Below, in pieces: positions 48,947 to 57,766 of a DNA stretch of 64,000 bases (positions are counted from its first letter, which is position 1; each line of letters opens with the position of its first letter). The position numbers and the translations under genes are program-made. A model generated the notes under the pieces. It did not search any database. It worked only from the letters and a program-made list of their open reading frames with translations, and was not told the origin of the DNA. This stretch comes from Atlantibacter sp032062175 (GTDB lineage Bacteria; Pseudomonadota; Gammaproteobacteria; Enterobacterales; Enterobacteriaceae), in the NCBI RefSeq assembly GCF_032062175.1, contig NZ_DAMBQK010000003.1:186001-250000 (forward strand), written 5' to 3'.

Positions 48947-51900
48947 TGGTTTGTTCCTGCTGGCGCGGGGAACACTACGCGTTCGTTGATTGCACTCATT
49001 GCTGTTCCGGTTTATTCCCGCTGGCGCGGGGAACACAATGGCCTGCTGCGTGATATTGCTGAATGTGGCGGTTTATCCCCGCTGGCGCGGGGAACACCAC
49101 TTTTACAGTCTGTTTGACCTGGGTTTTATCGGTTTATCCCCGCTGGCGCGGGGAACACAATGATCGTGTCGTTGAATACCGCGACACCCGCGGTTTATCC
49201 CCGCTGGCGCGGGGAACACCTGGAGGGTAGCACCCTCAGCCGTTCGGAGTTCGGTTTATCCCCGCTGGCGCGGGGAACACGGGTTAACCGCATACGCCAA
49301 CTCATCACCCGCCGGTTTATCCCCGCTGGCGCGGGTAACACAGTCAAAAATGAACTACTACCCATAGACCACACGGTTTATCCCCGCTGGCGCGGGGAAC
49401 ACCTGCATCACAGTACCCATTAGCGGCATGATCGCGGTTTATCCCCGCTGGCGCGGGGAACACATTGGGCGGTAATATGCTGCGCATTAATCCACCGGTT
49501 TATCCCCGCTGGCGCGGGGAACACGGCAAATAGAACCGAAAAACAAGGTCGGCTCCACGGTTTTTCCCCGCTGGCGCGGGGAACACCGAATGAAAATGGC
49601 GGGCCAGGATGTATCGCACGGTTTATCCCCGCTGGCGCGGGGAACACATCTTCCCCTTCCTGCAAAATACGCCGGATCCCGGTTTATCCCCGCTGGCGCG
49701 GGGAACACCATTCGGACGCCGCCCGCTGCCAGCCATTGTGCGGTTTATCCCCGCTGGCGCGGGGAACACTCCAGACCAGACCAGACACCGCCGTCATGGC
49801 CCGGTTTATCCCCGCTGGCGCGGGGAACACCGTTTGCTGGTCAAAGAGTTAGGTGGTAAATACGGTTTATCCCCGCTGGCGCGGGGAACATGGTAAAACC
49901 TTCCTGGTACACTTCCCAAACTACGGTTTATCCCCGCTGGCGCGGGGAACACTTTACCGCCTAAATCTTTAACCATTAAACGCGCGGTTTATCCCCGCTG
50001 GCGCGGGGAACACTTTACACCAGGCACCACTACAAATTTATAAAGCGGTTTATCCCCGCTGGCGCGGGGAACACTTTCACTGCGTCAGCAAGCATGATCC
50101 GGTATGCCGGTTTATCCCCGCTGGCGCGGGGAACACCACAACATTTAAAGGGTCTCGGATATGAAAGACGGTTTATCCCCGCTGGCGCGGGGAACACCAG
50201 TTCGCGGGTTTCATCGGCAATAGAATCGTCGGTTTATCCCCGCTGGCGCGGGGAACACTTGGCATTCTATTACACATTTCACCGTGTAACCGGTTTATCC
50301 CCGCTGGCGCGGGGAACACGGGCCGCGCGAGCGCATTTTGCGATCACTAATCGGTTTATCCCCGCTGGCGCGGGGAACACCCAGCGCGATTGTTGATCCT
50401 CCTGTAATCCGTCGGTTTATCCCCGCTGGCGCGGGGAACACTTTGTTTTTAATTTTAAATCTGAGCAACCTATCGGTTTATCCCCGCTGGCGCGGGGAAC
50501 ACGGAAAGCGCCAACAAACACCGCAACGAATTTACGGTTTATCCCCGCTGGCGCGGGGAACACACGGGTACGTCGGGACTGATGTGCCAAACGGGCGGTT
50601 TATCCCCGCTGGCGCGGGGAACACCCGCGTCTCGTATCCATTTTTTCGCGGAATAACGGTTTATCCCCGCTGGCGCGGGGAACACGGCGACGCTTTTTAC
50701 GCAGAGATTAACGGGACGGGTTTATCCCCGCTGGCGCGGGGAACACGCCAGGTGGCATGCTCCGGCAGCATATTGAAGCCGGTTTATCCCCGCTGGCGCG
50801 GGGAACACTACCTACATTCATTCAATAAAGTTCGCCAATCCGGTTTATCCCCGCTGGCGCGGGGAACACGCTTAGGTTTAGTGTAAAACGTCTCAGAATG
50901 GCGGTTTATCCCCGCTGGCGCGGGGAACACCGGGCCAGTTTAACCAGGTCGGGGTGAACGCCCGGTTTATCCCCGCTGGCGCGGGGAACACACACCACGC
51001 ATGGGAGAAAAAAGTGAGGCTCGCGGTTTATCCCCGCTGGCGCGGGGAACACTCTTAAGCATATAAAATAAAAGGGCCTCAATGCGGTTTATCCCCGCTG
51101 GCGCGGGGAACACTGTCGCCGCTAATGGCGAGCAGGTCATAGGCGCGGTTTATCCCCGCTGGCGCGGGGAACACGACCAGACCGCCACCCGGTTTGTGGA
51201 TTACGGCGGTTTATCCCCGCTGGCGCGGGGAACACTAACTCTAAAATAGGCACAGTAGTAGACGTGGCGGTTTATCCCCGCTGGCGCGGGGAACACTCCA
51301 TCAACAGAAAACACTCCGCCGCCATGATCGGTTTATCCCCGCTGGCGCGGGGAACACCGGTAAAAAGTTAGTTTCTGTAATAGAACATACGGTTTATCCC
51401 CGCTGGCGCGGGGAACACTAGTTTTGCCGTGGATCAATTTGAAAAATCGTCGGTTTATCCCCGCTGGCGCGGGGAACACGTTTAAAGTAATCACTACGGC
51501 TCAATCTGGCCCGGTTTATCCCCGCTGGCGCGGGGAACACATACCCAGACTATCTGCAGCTATCTGAATTGTCGGTTTATCCCCGCTGGCGCGGGGAACA
51601 CTGATTTTACGGGCCATGTAATCCGGCATGTGGCGGTTTATCCCCGCTGGCGCGGGGAACACCATTCAGGGCAATTTCAATGGGGTTACCGGTGCGGTTT
51701 ATCCCCGCTGGCGCGGGGAACACTTTGCCGCGCTTTTTGCAGATCGGGCACTCGCCGGTTTATCCCCGCTGGCGCGGGGAACACGCGGGTGCGGTTGCGC
51801 TATTCGGTTACGCATCAGGTTTATCCCCGCTGGCGCGGGGAACACTTTGATTTGCTGCGATTTGATGAAATTAGCCACGGTTTATCCCCGCTGGCGCGGG

Positions 51901-52028
51901 GAACACACCGCCCGCGCTGCCGGTGGGTATGCCAATATCGGTTTATCCCCGCTGGCGCGGGGAACACGAGTGTATGACAATTTATGCAAATTCCGGGCTC
52001 GGTTTATCCCCGCTGGCGCGGGGAACAC
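48947..52028 (-). CRISPR. Type I-E CRISPR array, 51 repeats and 50 spacers
   Basis: The 29-base repeat begins CGGTTTATCCCCGCTGG and ends CGCGGGGAACAC on the + strand, with the GC-rich palindrome of E. coli-type I-E repeats. I traced 51 repeats starting at 48947 and ending at 52028. Spacing is 61 bases except three places with 33-base spacers (after 49496, 50046 and 50718). The leftmost repeat has four mismatches and the next one, so the left end is old; the leader and cas2 lie at the right, and the array should be transcribed leftward. Single-base repeat variants occur at about 49327, 49564, 49891, 50718 and 51817. Confidence 0.98.
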
Positions 52029-52112
52029 TCTAAAAATAGTCAATTGAATTATATAGATTTTTCCAGCATGAAAAAAAGCACCAACTTTTCCTGATTCTTA
52101 AAGAACGCTAAC
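52029..52112 (-). promoter_or_regulatory. CRISPR leader
   Basis: 84 bases, strongly A+T-rich, between the newest repeat and cas2. On the - strand it ends in TATTTTTAGA directly before the repeat, close to the TTTAGA of E. coli. It should contain the array promoter and integration signals. An IHF consensus match AATCAATAGGTTA (- strand, 52121-52109) lies at the cas2 end, further from the first repeat than in E. coli. Confidence 0.8.
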
Positions 52113-52406
52113 CTATTGATTATTAACGGGCAGAAAAGACACTAAACGAAGGCCATCAAGATCTACCGGAATACGTCGATTTTCGCCCCAGGTTTGGAAC
52201 TCGAAACCTGATTCCGTGTTAGTTGCCCAGGCCATAACCACATTACCCTCATCAGCTAATGCTGTTACCTGCTGCCATATCATTTCCCGAATACGCGTAG
52301 AGGCATCTCCCACGTAAACACCCGCTCTCACTTCCAGTAACCATATTGCCAGACGCCCCCTCAGGCGTGGCGGCACATTTTCCGTTACGACGACCAACAT
52401 CCCCAT
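52113..52406 (-). CDS. cas2: CRISPR-associated endonuclease Cas2, I-E type
   Basis: 97 residues from ATG 52406 (MGMLVVVTENVPPRLRGRLA), almost as in E. coli. It has the ferredoxin-like core and the C-terminal FQTWGENRR...LRLVSFLP strand that docks Cas1. As the bridge of the Cas1-Cas2 integrase it sets spacer length. It follows cas1 by one base and is the last gene before the leader. Confidence 0.97.
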   Translation of the reverse strand: MGMLVVVTENVPPRLRGRLAIWLLEVRAGVYVGDASTRIREMIWQQVTALADEGNVVMAWATNTESGFEFQTWGENRRIPVDLDGLRLVSFLPVNNQ

Positions 52407-52407
52407 A

Positions 52408-53325
52408 TCATGCACTCCGGTGGCCGACATCGCCGAGCGACACTGGAAGCGGTATAGCCACGGGTTGCGCATCCGGTGGCGGCTCTGGCGGCGCGATCTC
52501 TCCTGCGGCCAATACATCTTCTATCAGAGGAATTAATTTCATCAGCGTTTTACTACTGCGGAAAATATCCCGGCATGCCAGGCGAACGGCTTTGTCAGGC
52601 TCCGCAGGATTTTGTCGGGCTATATCGAATGCTTTTGGAACAACGACATCAAACTTAATGATGTCAGCAATATCGTAAATAAAAGACAGGGGCTTACCGG
52701 TATGAATGAAACCGATAGCAGGCGCATATCCCGCCGCTAATACAGCCGCTTCAGTTACGCCATACAGGCATGACGTTGCGGCGCTGATGCACTGATTCAC
52801 CACATCCCCTTTTTCCCAGTCTTTTGGATCGTAACGCCTTCCTTGCCATTCAACGCCATACTGCTTCGCTAATATGGCGTAGGTCGCACGCACCCTACCG
52901 CCTTCAATACCTCGAAGTTGTTCGACCGACCGACGGGATGGCGCTTCCTCGCCAAAACGAAGCGCGAACATTCTTCGCACAACTTTCAAGCGTAAATCTT
53001 CATCCAGCGCCAGCTTCGCCTGATAAAGCAGTCTGTCGGATCGTGCGCCGCCCGGTTGCCCGGAGGCATATACCCGTACGCCACCTTCGCCTACCCAAAC
53101 CAATAATGTGCCAACCTGCGCAGCTAAACGAACCGCAGCATGAGAAACTCGCGTTCCCGGCTCAAGCATAATGCAAGCAACCGATCCCACGGGGATATGC
53201 GTACGCACACCGGTTTTATCAACAAGAACAAATGCACCATCGATAACATCAATGTGCCCGTACTGAAGAAAAATAAGCGAAACGCGATCTTTTAACGGGA
53301 TGGGGTTTAAAGGAATATACGACAT
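52408..53325 (-). CDS. cas1: CRISPR integrase Cas1, I-E type
   Basis: 305 residues from ATG 53325, as in E. coli. Catalytic residues are visible: Glu in LRGIEGGR (equivalent of Glu141), His in GFIHTG (His208) and Asp in YDIADIIKFD (Asp218 and Asp221). It inserts new spacers at the leader end with Cas2. Very close to the E. coli protein, so adaptation should use an AAG-type PAM. Confidence 0.98.
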   Translation of the reverse strand: MSYIPLNPIPLKDRVSLIFLQYGHIDVIDGAFVLVDKTGVRTHIPVGSVACIMLEPGTRVSHAAVRLAAQVGTLLVWVGEGGVRVYASGQPGGARSDRLLYQAKLALDEDLRLKVVRRMFALRFGEEAPSRRSVEQLRGIEGGRVRATYAILAKQYGVEWQGRRYDPKDWEKGDVVNQCISAATSCLYGVTEAAVLAAGYAPAIGFIHTGKPLSFIYDIADIIKFDVVVPKAFDIARQNPAEPDKAVRLACRDIFRSSKTLMKLIPLIEDVLAAGEIAPPEPPPDAQPVAIPLPVSLGDVGHRSA

Positions 53326-53376
53326 CAAACCTCCTATTATGCATAGTCCCGGTCATATACCGGGACTATGTCGCCA

Positions 53377-53976
53377 TCAGGCGCGAGCGAGCGATAACAA
53401 CCCGCATCCCATCGCTTTTGCCGGACCAATTCCATTTTTTAATAGCGCCAGTAATGCGGACGCGTCGGTCACCGTGAGAAAACCTTCAAAGTTAACCGGC
53501 TGAATTTTTCCACCTGCCCCATCTTTAGAAAAAAACAGCGGTAACTCGCCTGCCGATTCAATGCCTTCCAGGCGGGCGGCAGGTAAAAGCTTTCTCGCTA
53601 ACCACTGATGCTGTTCCTGCTCTTTCAGTAACGGCACCCGGCAGCGTTTGATTTGCCCTCGGCCATCAAGACGTTGGTATTCATCTTTAATGGTTTTTAT
53701 CGGGTTCGCCCGCAAACGAAACCGTAGCTGTGCTCCCTCAATCAGACAAAACGCAATGGGTTTGCACGCAAGCACATGCGCGGCCGCCGACGATTCAGGA
53801 ACAGCTATCGACTGCAATAACACTTCACAGCCTCGACCAGGGTGGCGGGTTTCTACACGGAATAAAAAATCTCTTTTTTGATCGCCTTGAGAAGGGAAGA
53901 GTTGCCAGAGAGCCTGATGAAACTGATAAGCATCCCGGCACCAGGCGTTCTGAATAGTAACCTTACTGAGATACAT
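53377..53976 (-). CDS. cas6e: crRNA endonuclease Cas6e (CasE)
   Basis: 199 residues. His20 in YQFHQALWQLFPS is the catalytic residue of the family and the C-terminal glycine-rich loop is GIGPAKAMGCGLLSL. It cuts each repeat below its hairpin and stays bound to the crRNA 3' end within Cascade. The start lies 14 bases inside cas5e. Confidence 0.97.
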   Translation of the reverse strand: MYLSKVTIQNAWCRDAYQFHQALWQLFPSQGDQKRDFLFRVETRHPGRGCEVLLQSIAVPESSAAAHVLACKPIAFCLIEGAQLRFRLRANPIKTIKDEYQRLDGRGQIKRCRVPLLKEQEQHQWLARKLLPAARLEGIESAGELPLFFSKDGAGGKIQPVNFEGFLTVTDASALLALLKNGIGPAKAMGCGLLSLARA

Positions 53977-54640
53977 CCGGTTCTCCTTTTATGACGTGCC
54001 ACTCCCTTGATGCAAACTGTCGCGGTAAAGCAATAATCGGCTCATCACGCACAGTGAACCGTTGGCCTGCCCCATCTCCAGACGCCTCACTGTAAATATC
54101 GCCTCCCTCGGGCAAATAATTTGCCAGCGCCTGTTGTGGGCCAAGGGCTTCGCAGAGGTCGACAAAAAGGGGTTGGGTTAATGGGCAGCATTTACGCCCC
54201 AGGAAAGGCGTAAATTGCGGTTTGCGTACCGCAGTTTGCAGATCTTGTAATCGGAGCGTTGCCCGTTCCGATTCCCAAACCGCCACGGTGAATACGGCAT
54301 CGCACAGGTATTCACGCCATGTCTGGATAGTTTCGTGGCTTTTTAAGCCGCGATAATCCTCGCGCGCATCCATAACGGTGTGGTAATCACGTAAACCGCT
54401 AACCGGAATTGCCCGACCATCAACTAACGACGGATCGCAACGAACAGCGAAACGGACGCTGTCTGAAAGCGTTTGTAATGCGGTTCGATCGTCACGTTTT
54501 ATCCCCAGGCAAGCGCCCAGTAACCCTAGCAGGCCGCTGCGCGTAGGGAAACGCGCCGTCGGGCGTGTTCCTTCAAATGTTGGTTGCCCCCAGGCTTGCA
54601 TCGGCCCTGCAAGCCGCAGGATTAAGTAGGATTTCATCAT
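53963..54640 (-). CDS. cas5e: Cascade subunit Cas5e (CasD)
   Basis: 225 residues starting MMKSYLILRLAGPMQAWGQPTFEGTRPT. The RAMP fold and the PTRSGLLGLLGACLGI glycine-rich segment are typical. It caps the 5' handle of crRNA. Overlaps cas7e by 4 bases (ATGA) and cas6e by 14. Confidence 0.97.
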   Translation of the reverse strand: MMKSYLILRLAGPMQAWGQPTFEGTRPTARFPTRSGLLGLLGACLGIKRDDRTALQTLSDSVRFAVRCDPSLVDGRAIPVSGLRDYHTVMDAREDYRGLKSHETIQTWREYLCDAVFTVAVWESERATLRLQDLQTAVRKPQFTPFLGRKCCPLTQPLFVDLCEALGPQQALANYLPEGGDIYSEASGDGAGQRFTVRDEPIIALPRQFASREWHVIKGEPDVSQ

Positions 54641-55731
54641 GACGCCTCGCCATCACGGCAGATCCATTTTTTTAGTTGTTCCAGTGTATCGACCGACATC
54701 ACATCTCCGTCCAAGGCATTCGCATCGGCGAGCATAAACTGGACAGCTGGTCCGGTTAATCCATAACCATTTGCAATGCGTCGCCAATATTCATTGAATG
54801 CATTGATAGAAGGGAGCAGATAACCGTCTTTAGCTTTGACCGGGCTTTCAAAGGCGTTGGCTAAGGAAAGGGGAAGATCGGAGAAATTAATCATAACCAT
54901 GTCCGCCGGGTTGAATGCGGCGAAAGTCCGCTGTTTTGCCCCCGGCACTTCAGTCGCCAGCATGTGCGCCAGATGCGCAGCGATTTGAAGCGCTTGTTCA
55001 CGCGATGCGCCGCCGAGATTCTCCTGAAGCTGGGCGATGTTCAGACTGGCGTAGCGATAAAAAACGCCGGAGGAAAATTCCTGGGTTCCCAGATGTGCCG
55101 AACCTAAATCCTGGAGATCGTCTACCGCTGTAAACCAGTCAATATCAGAATCGACTGTATGCGTAGTGATGGCGTGAGCGATAGACATTGCGCCATCAAC
55201 TTTTCCCAGTTCGCTCATCAGGCCACTGGTCGCCATACGCCCGCTCAGTGCAACATCAACCCCCTGCTGAAGATTGGCACGCATCGCCGCGATGTCTTCT
55301 TTCAACATTTTGAGCAATTTTTTGTCATCAAGCTGCTCTGCTTCGGCTTTCATCACCTGTTCGCAAAACCATTCAACTTCACCCAGCACCCAGGGCGTCA
55401 CGGCATCACCGGAGATTTTTTCCGCGTCATCAATGGCTTTGCCAGATAACAACGAAAGCGTTTTATCAATTATCGGCAATTCGAATCGCGGGGATAACTT
55501 CTCACGTAATACGTCACGCAATTCTTCAAGGTGAATCGTGCGTAGACTGGATGCGCCAATATGGTGGGCATAATAATCGCTTTTACGCATCGCACGTTTC
55601 AGGCTCTGGCTGGAAATACGTACGCGCCGCTTGCCGCCGAAAACCGCATCTTTTTGCATATTCATATCATCGCGGTTTAAACAGGAAGGGCTGTGAGAGA
55701 TCAGGACATGGAAATTGATAAAATTGTTCAT
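54637..55731 (-). CDS. cas7e: Cascade backbone subunit Cas7e (CasC)
   Basis: 364 residues: MNNFINFHVLISHSPSCLNRDDMNMQKDAVFGGKRRVRISSQ is the conserved N-terminus that binds crRNA, and the finger and thumb regions follow. Six copies line the crRNA in E. coli Cascade. It starts 12 bases after cse2. Confidence 0.97.
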   Translation of the reverse strand: MNNFINFHVLISHSPSCLNRDDMNMQKDAVFGGKRRVRISSQSLKRAMRKSDYYAHHIGASSLRTIHLEELRDVLREKLSPRFELPIIDKTLSLLSGKAIDDAEKISGDAVTPWVLGEVEWFCEQVMKAEAEQLDDKKLLKMLKEDIAAMRANLQQGVDVALSGRMATSGLMSELGKVDGAMSIAHAITTHTVDSDIDWFTAVDDLQDLGSAHLGTQEFSSGVFYRYASLNIAQLQENLGGASREQALQIAAHLAHMLATEVPGAKQRTFAAFNPADMVMINFSDLPLSLANAFESPVKAKDGYLLPSINAFNEYWRRIANGYGLTGPAVQFMLADANALDGDVMSVDTLEQLKKWICRDGEAS

Positions 55732-55743
55732 TAGAAGGTTTCC

Positions 55744-56235
55744 TTACGCTTTTTTGTTCGATTCAGGGGTTGCCAACATAAAATCTTCCAGCAATTGCTG
55801 GCGCTCTCGTTTTCCCCACCAGGTGAGTTGCCGTGCGAATAAAGGCCAATCCAGAACAGGCTCTGCATGAATTAATAACCGCCGTAGTTGAATCATGTCG
55901 CCAGGACTTTCTGCACGAACAAGCTGAAAAATGCGGCGTTCATTGATTTTTCCGCTCTTTGCCAGCGCTCTTCCCAGGCTAATACCCGTCGGGTAATCGG
56001 CGTTTTTTTCTTTATGACGAATCACGTCTTTACCGGCGCTCAGGCAAAAAACCATACGCAGTAACGGGCGCTGATTGGCCGGGTTTTCCCAGCCAAAGGG
56101 TTGGACAAGACGATAAAAGGCGGGGATATCGCGTAATTCATCAGGCTCACTTACCCGTCTTAGCTGGGCGCTTGAACCGTTATCTAATTGCTGCCATGCG
56201 TTATAGAGCGCCATTGCATCAATCTCCGTCGCCAT
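55744..56235 (-). CDS. cse2: Cascade small subunit Cse2 (CasB)
   Basis: 163 residues, helical and basic, with WENPANQRPLLRMVFCLSAGKDV and SLGRALAKSGKINERRIFQLVRAESPGDMIQLRR, typical of the small subunit whose dimer stabilises the target strand and displaced strand. It begins 17 bases inside cas8e. Confidence 0.95.
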   Translation of the reverse strand: MATEIDAMALYNAWQQLDNGSSAQLRRVSEPDELRDIPAFYRLVQPFGWENPANQRPLLRMVFCLSAGKDVIRHKEKNADYPTGISLGRALAKSGKINERRIFQLVRAESPGDMIQLRRLLIHAEPVLDWPLFARQLTWWGKRERQQLLEDFMLATPESNKKA

Positions 56236-57736
56236 GAGCTAACTCTCCTTGTGGTTGAAGTGCATAAAGATGTTTTCGAAGCGAGGCGCGCGCCACCGCC
56301 AGCGAGCGGATCAATTTCGGATGATGGGCATAAGGCGCAGTGACCTGGTTGAACAGCGCTTCGCAGAGCTGATGAAGTTCTTTTCTCAGGCGAGCGACAA
56401 TGTCCTGCGGCTCGGAATAGTTAATGCTTGCAAGGATTGAAGGAATAAGCAGTTCGCTGTGACGGTAATAATGGCGTTCAGCGACTTCGTGAACTGCCAC
56501 GCCAGCACCTTTGACTTCACTGCTTTTTATTCCCTCGACAAAGGTGTAAAGCCCTCTGCGCAATGCTTTTTTGTATTCCAGACCAATATCCACAATGTCA
56601 TCGATCACCTTGACACCCTTCTGCCACCCCTCATTGAAGATCAGCACATCGTGGCGACGTTCAAGGATAGAAGCCTGATTATTACGGTACCCGCCGACAA
56701 TGAGCACCAGCTTAAATCGTGGATACACCTCTCTGAATTGTTCGACGACCATCGCTACCCGTCGCCCTTCACCCTGCCCGGTCTCTTTATCCACCAGGAT
56801 GCGGCTAATTTGAGTCCAGGAAGGTGCGGCGGTGGTAAAGGCGAGAAACTTTTGCTCAATGACGCCCTTTTTTTCGGCGATGACGCGGGGGGAGTGAGGA
56901 TGAGGCCATAATCCTTCCACCGTAAAATTGAATTTAGCCTTGAGAAAACCGTTATAACGCTGGTTGCTCTGCTGCCCGCACCCGCAACATTGCCCTGGGC
57001 CTATTGGCGGGCAAAGTTCAATGGACGCAGGTTGCCAAAAAAGACCGCGCAGTAAACCAATCGTGGCGGCAGGAAAGGTTTTCCCGCTGGCTACAGGCCG
57101 TTTCCAGGTGGGAAGATTTTCGGTATGGCTATCGACGGGAAAAGAAGCTTGCAGACGCGATGTTGTCAACACGTTAAGCCAGAGGGTGCTGCGCAGATCG
57201 GGCCCCTTAATTAAGGTTGTAATCGGTGTTCCGCCGCGCAGTCCACTTTTAAATCCGCCGCCGAATCCTGGTGCATTATTTGCCTGATTAAAAAGCGCAA
57301 TCGCTGTGCAACCGCCGCATAAAGCCTCCCCCTGCCCAGGCTGATTAACGAAGGCGCAATTCGTGGCTCCGCTTAAACCGGTCATCAGCTTTTCCATCGG
57401 GGTGGGCTCTTTCGCTTCGACGCCTTTTACCTGCATAAACGGTGTTTGCGGATGATCCAATTGAAAGGTGTGCAGCCATGGTGCCATTAAAGAAATAAAT
57501 TCTGCTTCATCAAGCGGCTTCGCAACCCGACGGCGCATTTCGCCATCGTCTTTGGGCGCGCAGGTAACTTGCAGCAGGCAAATCAGTAATTGTAAAGCCG
57601 CCAGCTCCATGTCATCGCGCGGTAGGTTTAATAGCCATTTTTCCTCGCTGCAACATAATCGTTGCAGCGTGATAGTTTGCGGATGCCTTTCCTCAAACGC
57701 ACGGACGGGGATCCATGGGTCAACAAGTAAATCCAT
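56219..57736 (-). CDS. cas8e: Cascade large subunit Cas8e (Cse1/CasA)
   Basis: 505 residues with LLVDPWIPVRA at the N-terminus and the zinc-site cysteines CGGC and CCGCG (about 142 and 242). The subunit recognises the PAM, starts DNA unwinding and recruits Cas3. The ribosome site is AGGAGGTGATG. Unlike in E. coli K-12, only 30 bases separate it from cas3. Confidence 0.96.
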   Translation of the reverse strand: MDLLVDPWIPVRAFEERHPQTITLQRLCCSEEKWLLNLPRDDMELAALQLLICLLQVTCAPKDDGEMRRRVAKPLDEAEFISLMAPWLHTFQLDHPQTPFMQVKGVEAKEPTPMEKLMTGLSGATNCAFVNQPGQGEALCGGCTAIALFNQANNAPGFGGGFKSGLRGGTPITTLIKGPDLRSTLWLNVLTTSRLQASFPVDSHTENLPTWKRPVASGKTFPAATIGLLRGLFWQPASIELCPPIGPGQCCGCGQQSNQRYNGFLKAKFNFTVEGLWPHPHSPRVIAEKKGVIEQKFLAFTTAAPSWTQISRILVDKETGQGEGRRVAMVVEQFREVYPRFKLVLIVGGYRNNQASILERRHDVLIFNEGWQKGVKVIDDIVDIGLEYKKALRRGLYTFVEGIKSSEVKGAGVAVHEVAERHYYRHSELLIPSILASINYSEPQDIVARLRKELHQLCEALFNQVTAPYAHHPKLIRSLAVARASLRKHLYALQPQGELAHGDGD

Positions 57737-57766
57737 TACATCACCTCCTTAAAGTGTTGCTGTGAA

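Noticed and set aside
48905..52047. Many open frames on both strands through the CRISPR array, with repeated PAGAGNT or PRWRGEH peptides
   Set aside because: They are translations of the 29-base repeats; the 61-base period produces recurring peptides, not genes.
52109..52121. IHF site of the leader
   Set aside because: The match is good, but it overlaps the cas2 stop and is about 80 bases from the first repeat, unlike the E. coli position; kept only as a note in the leader entry.
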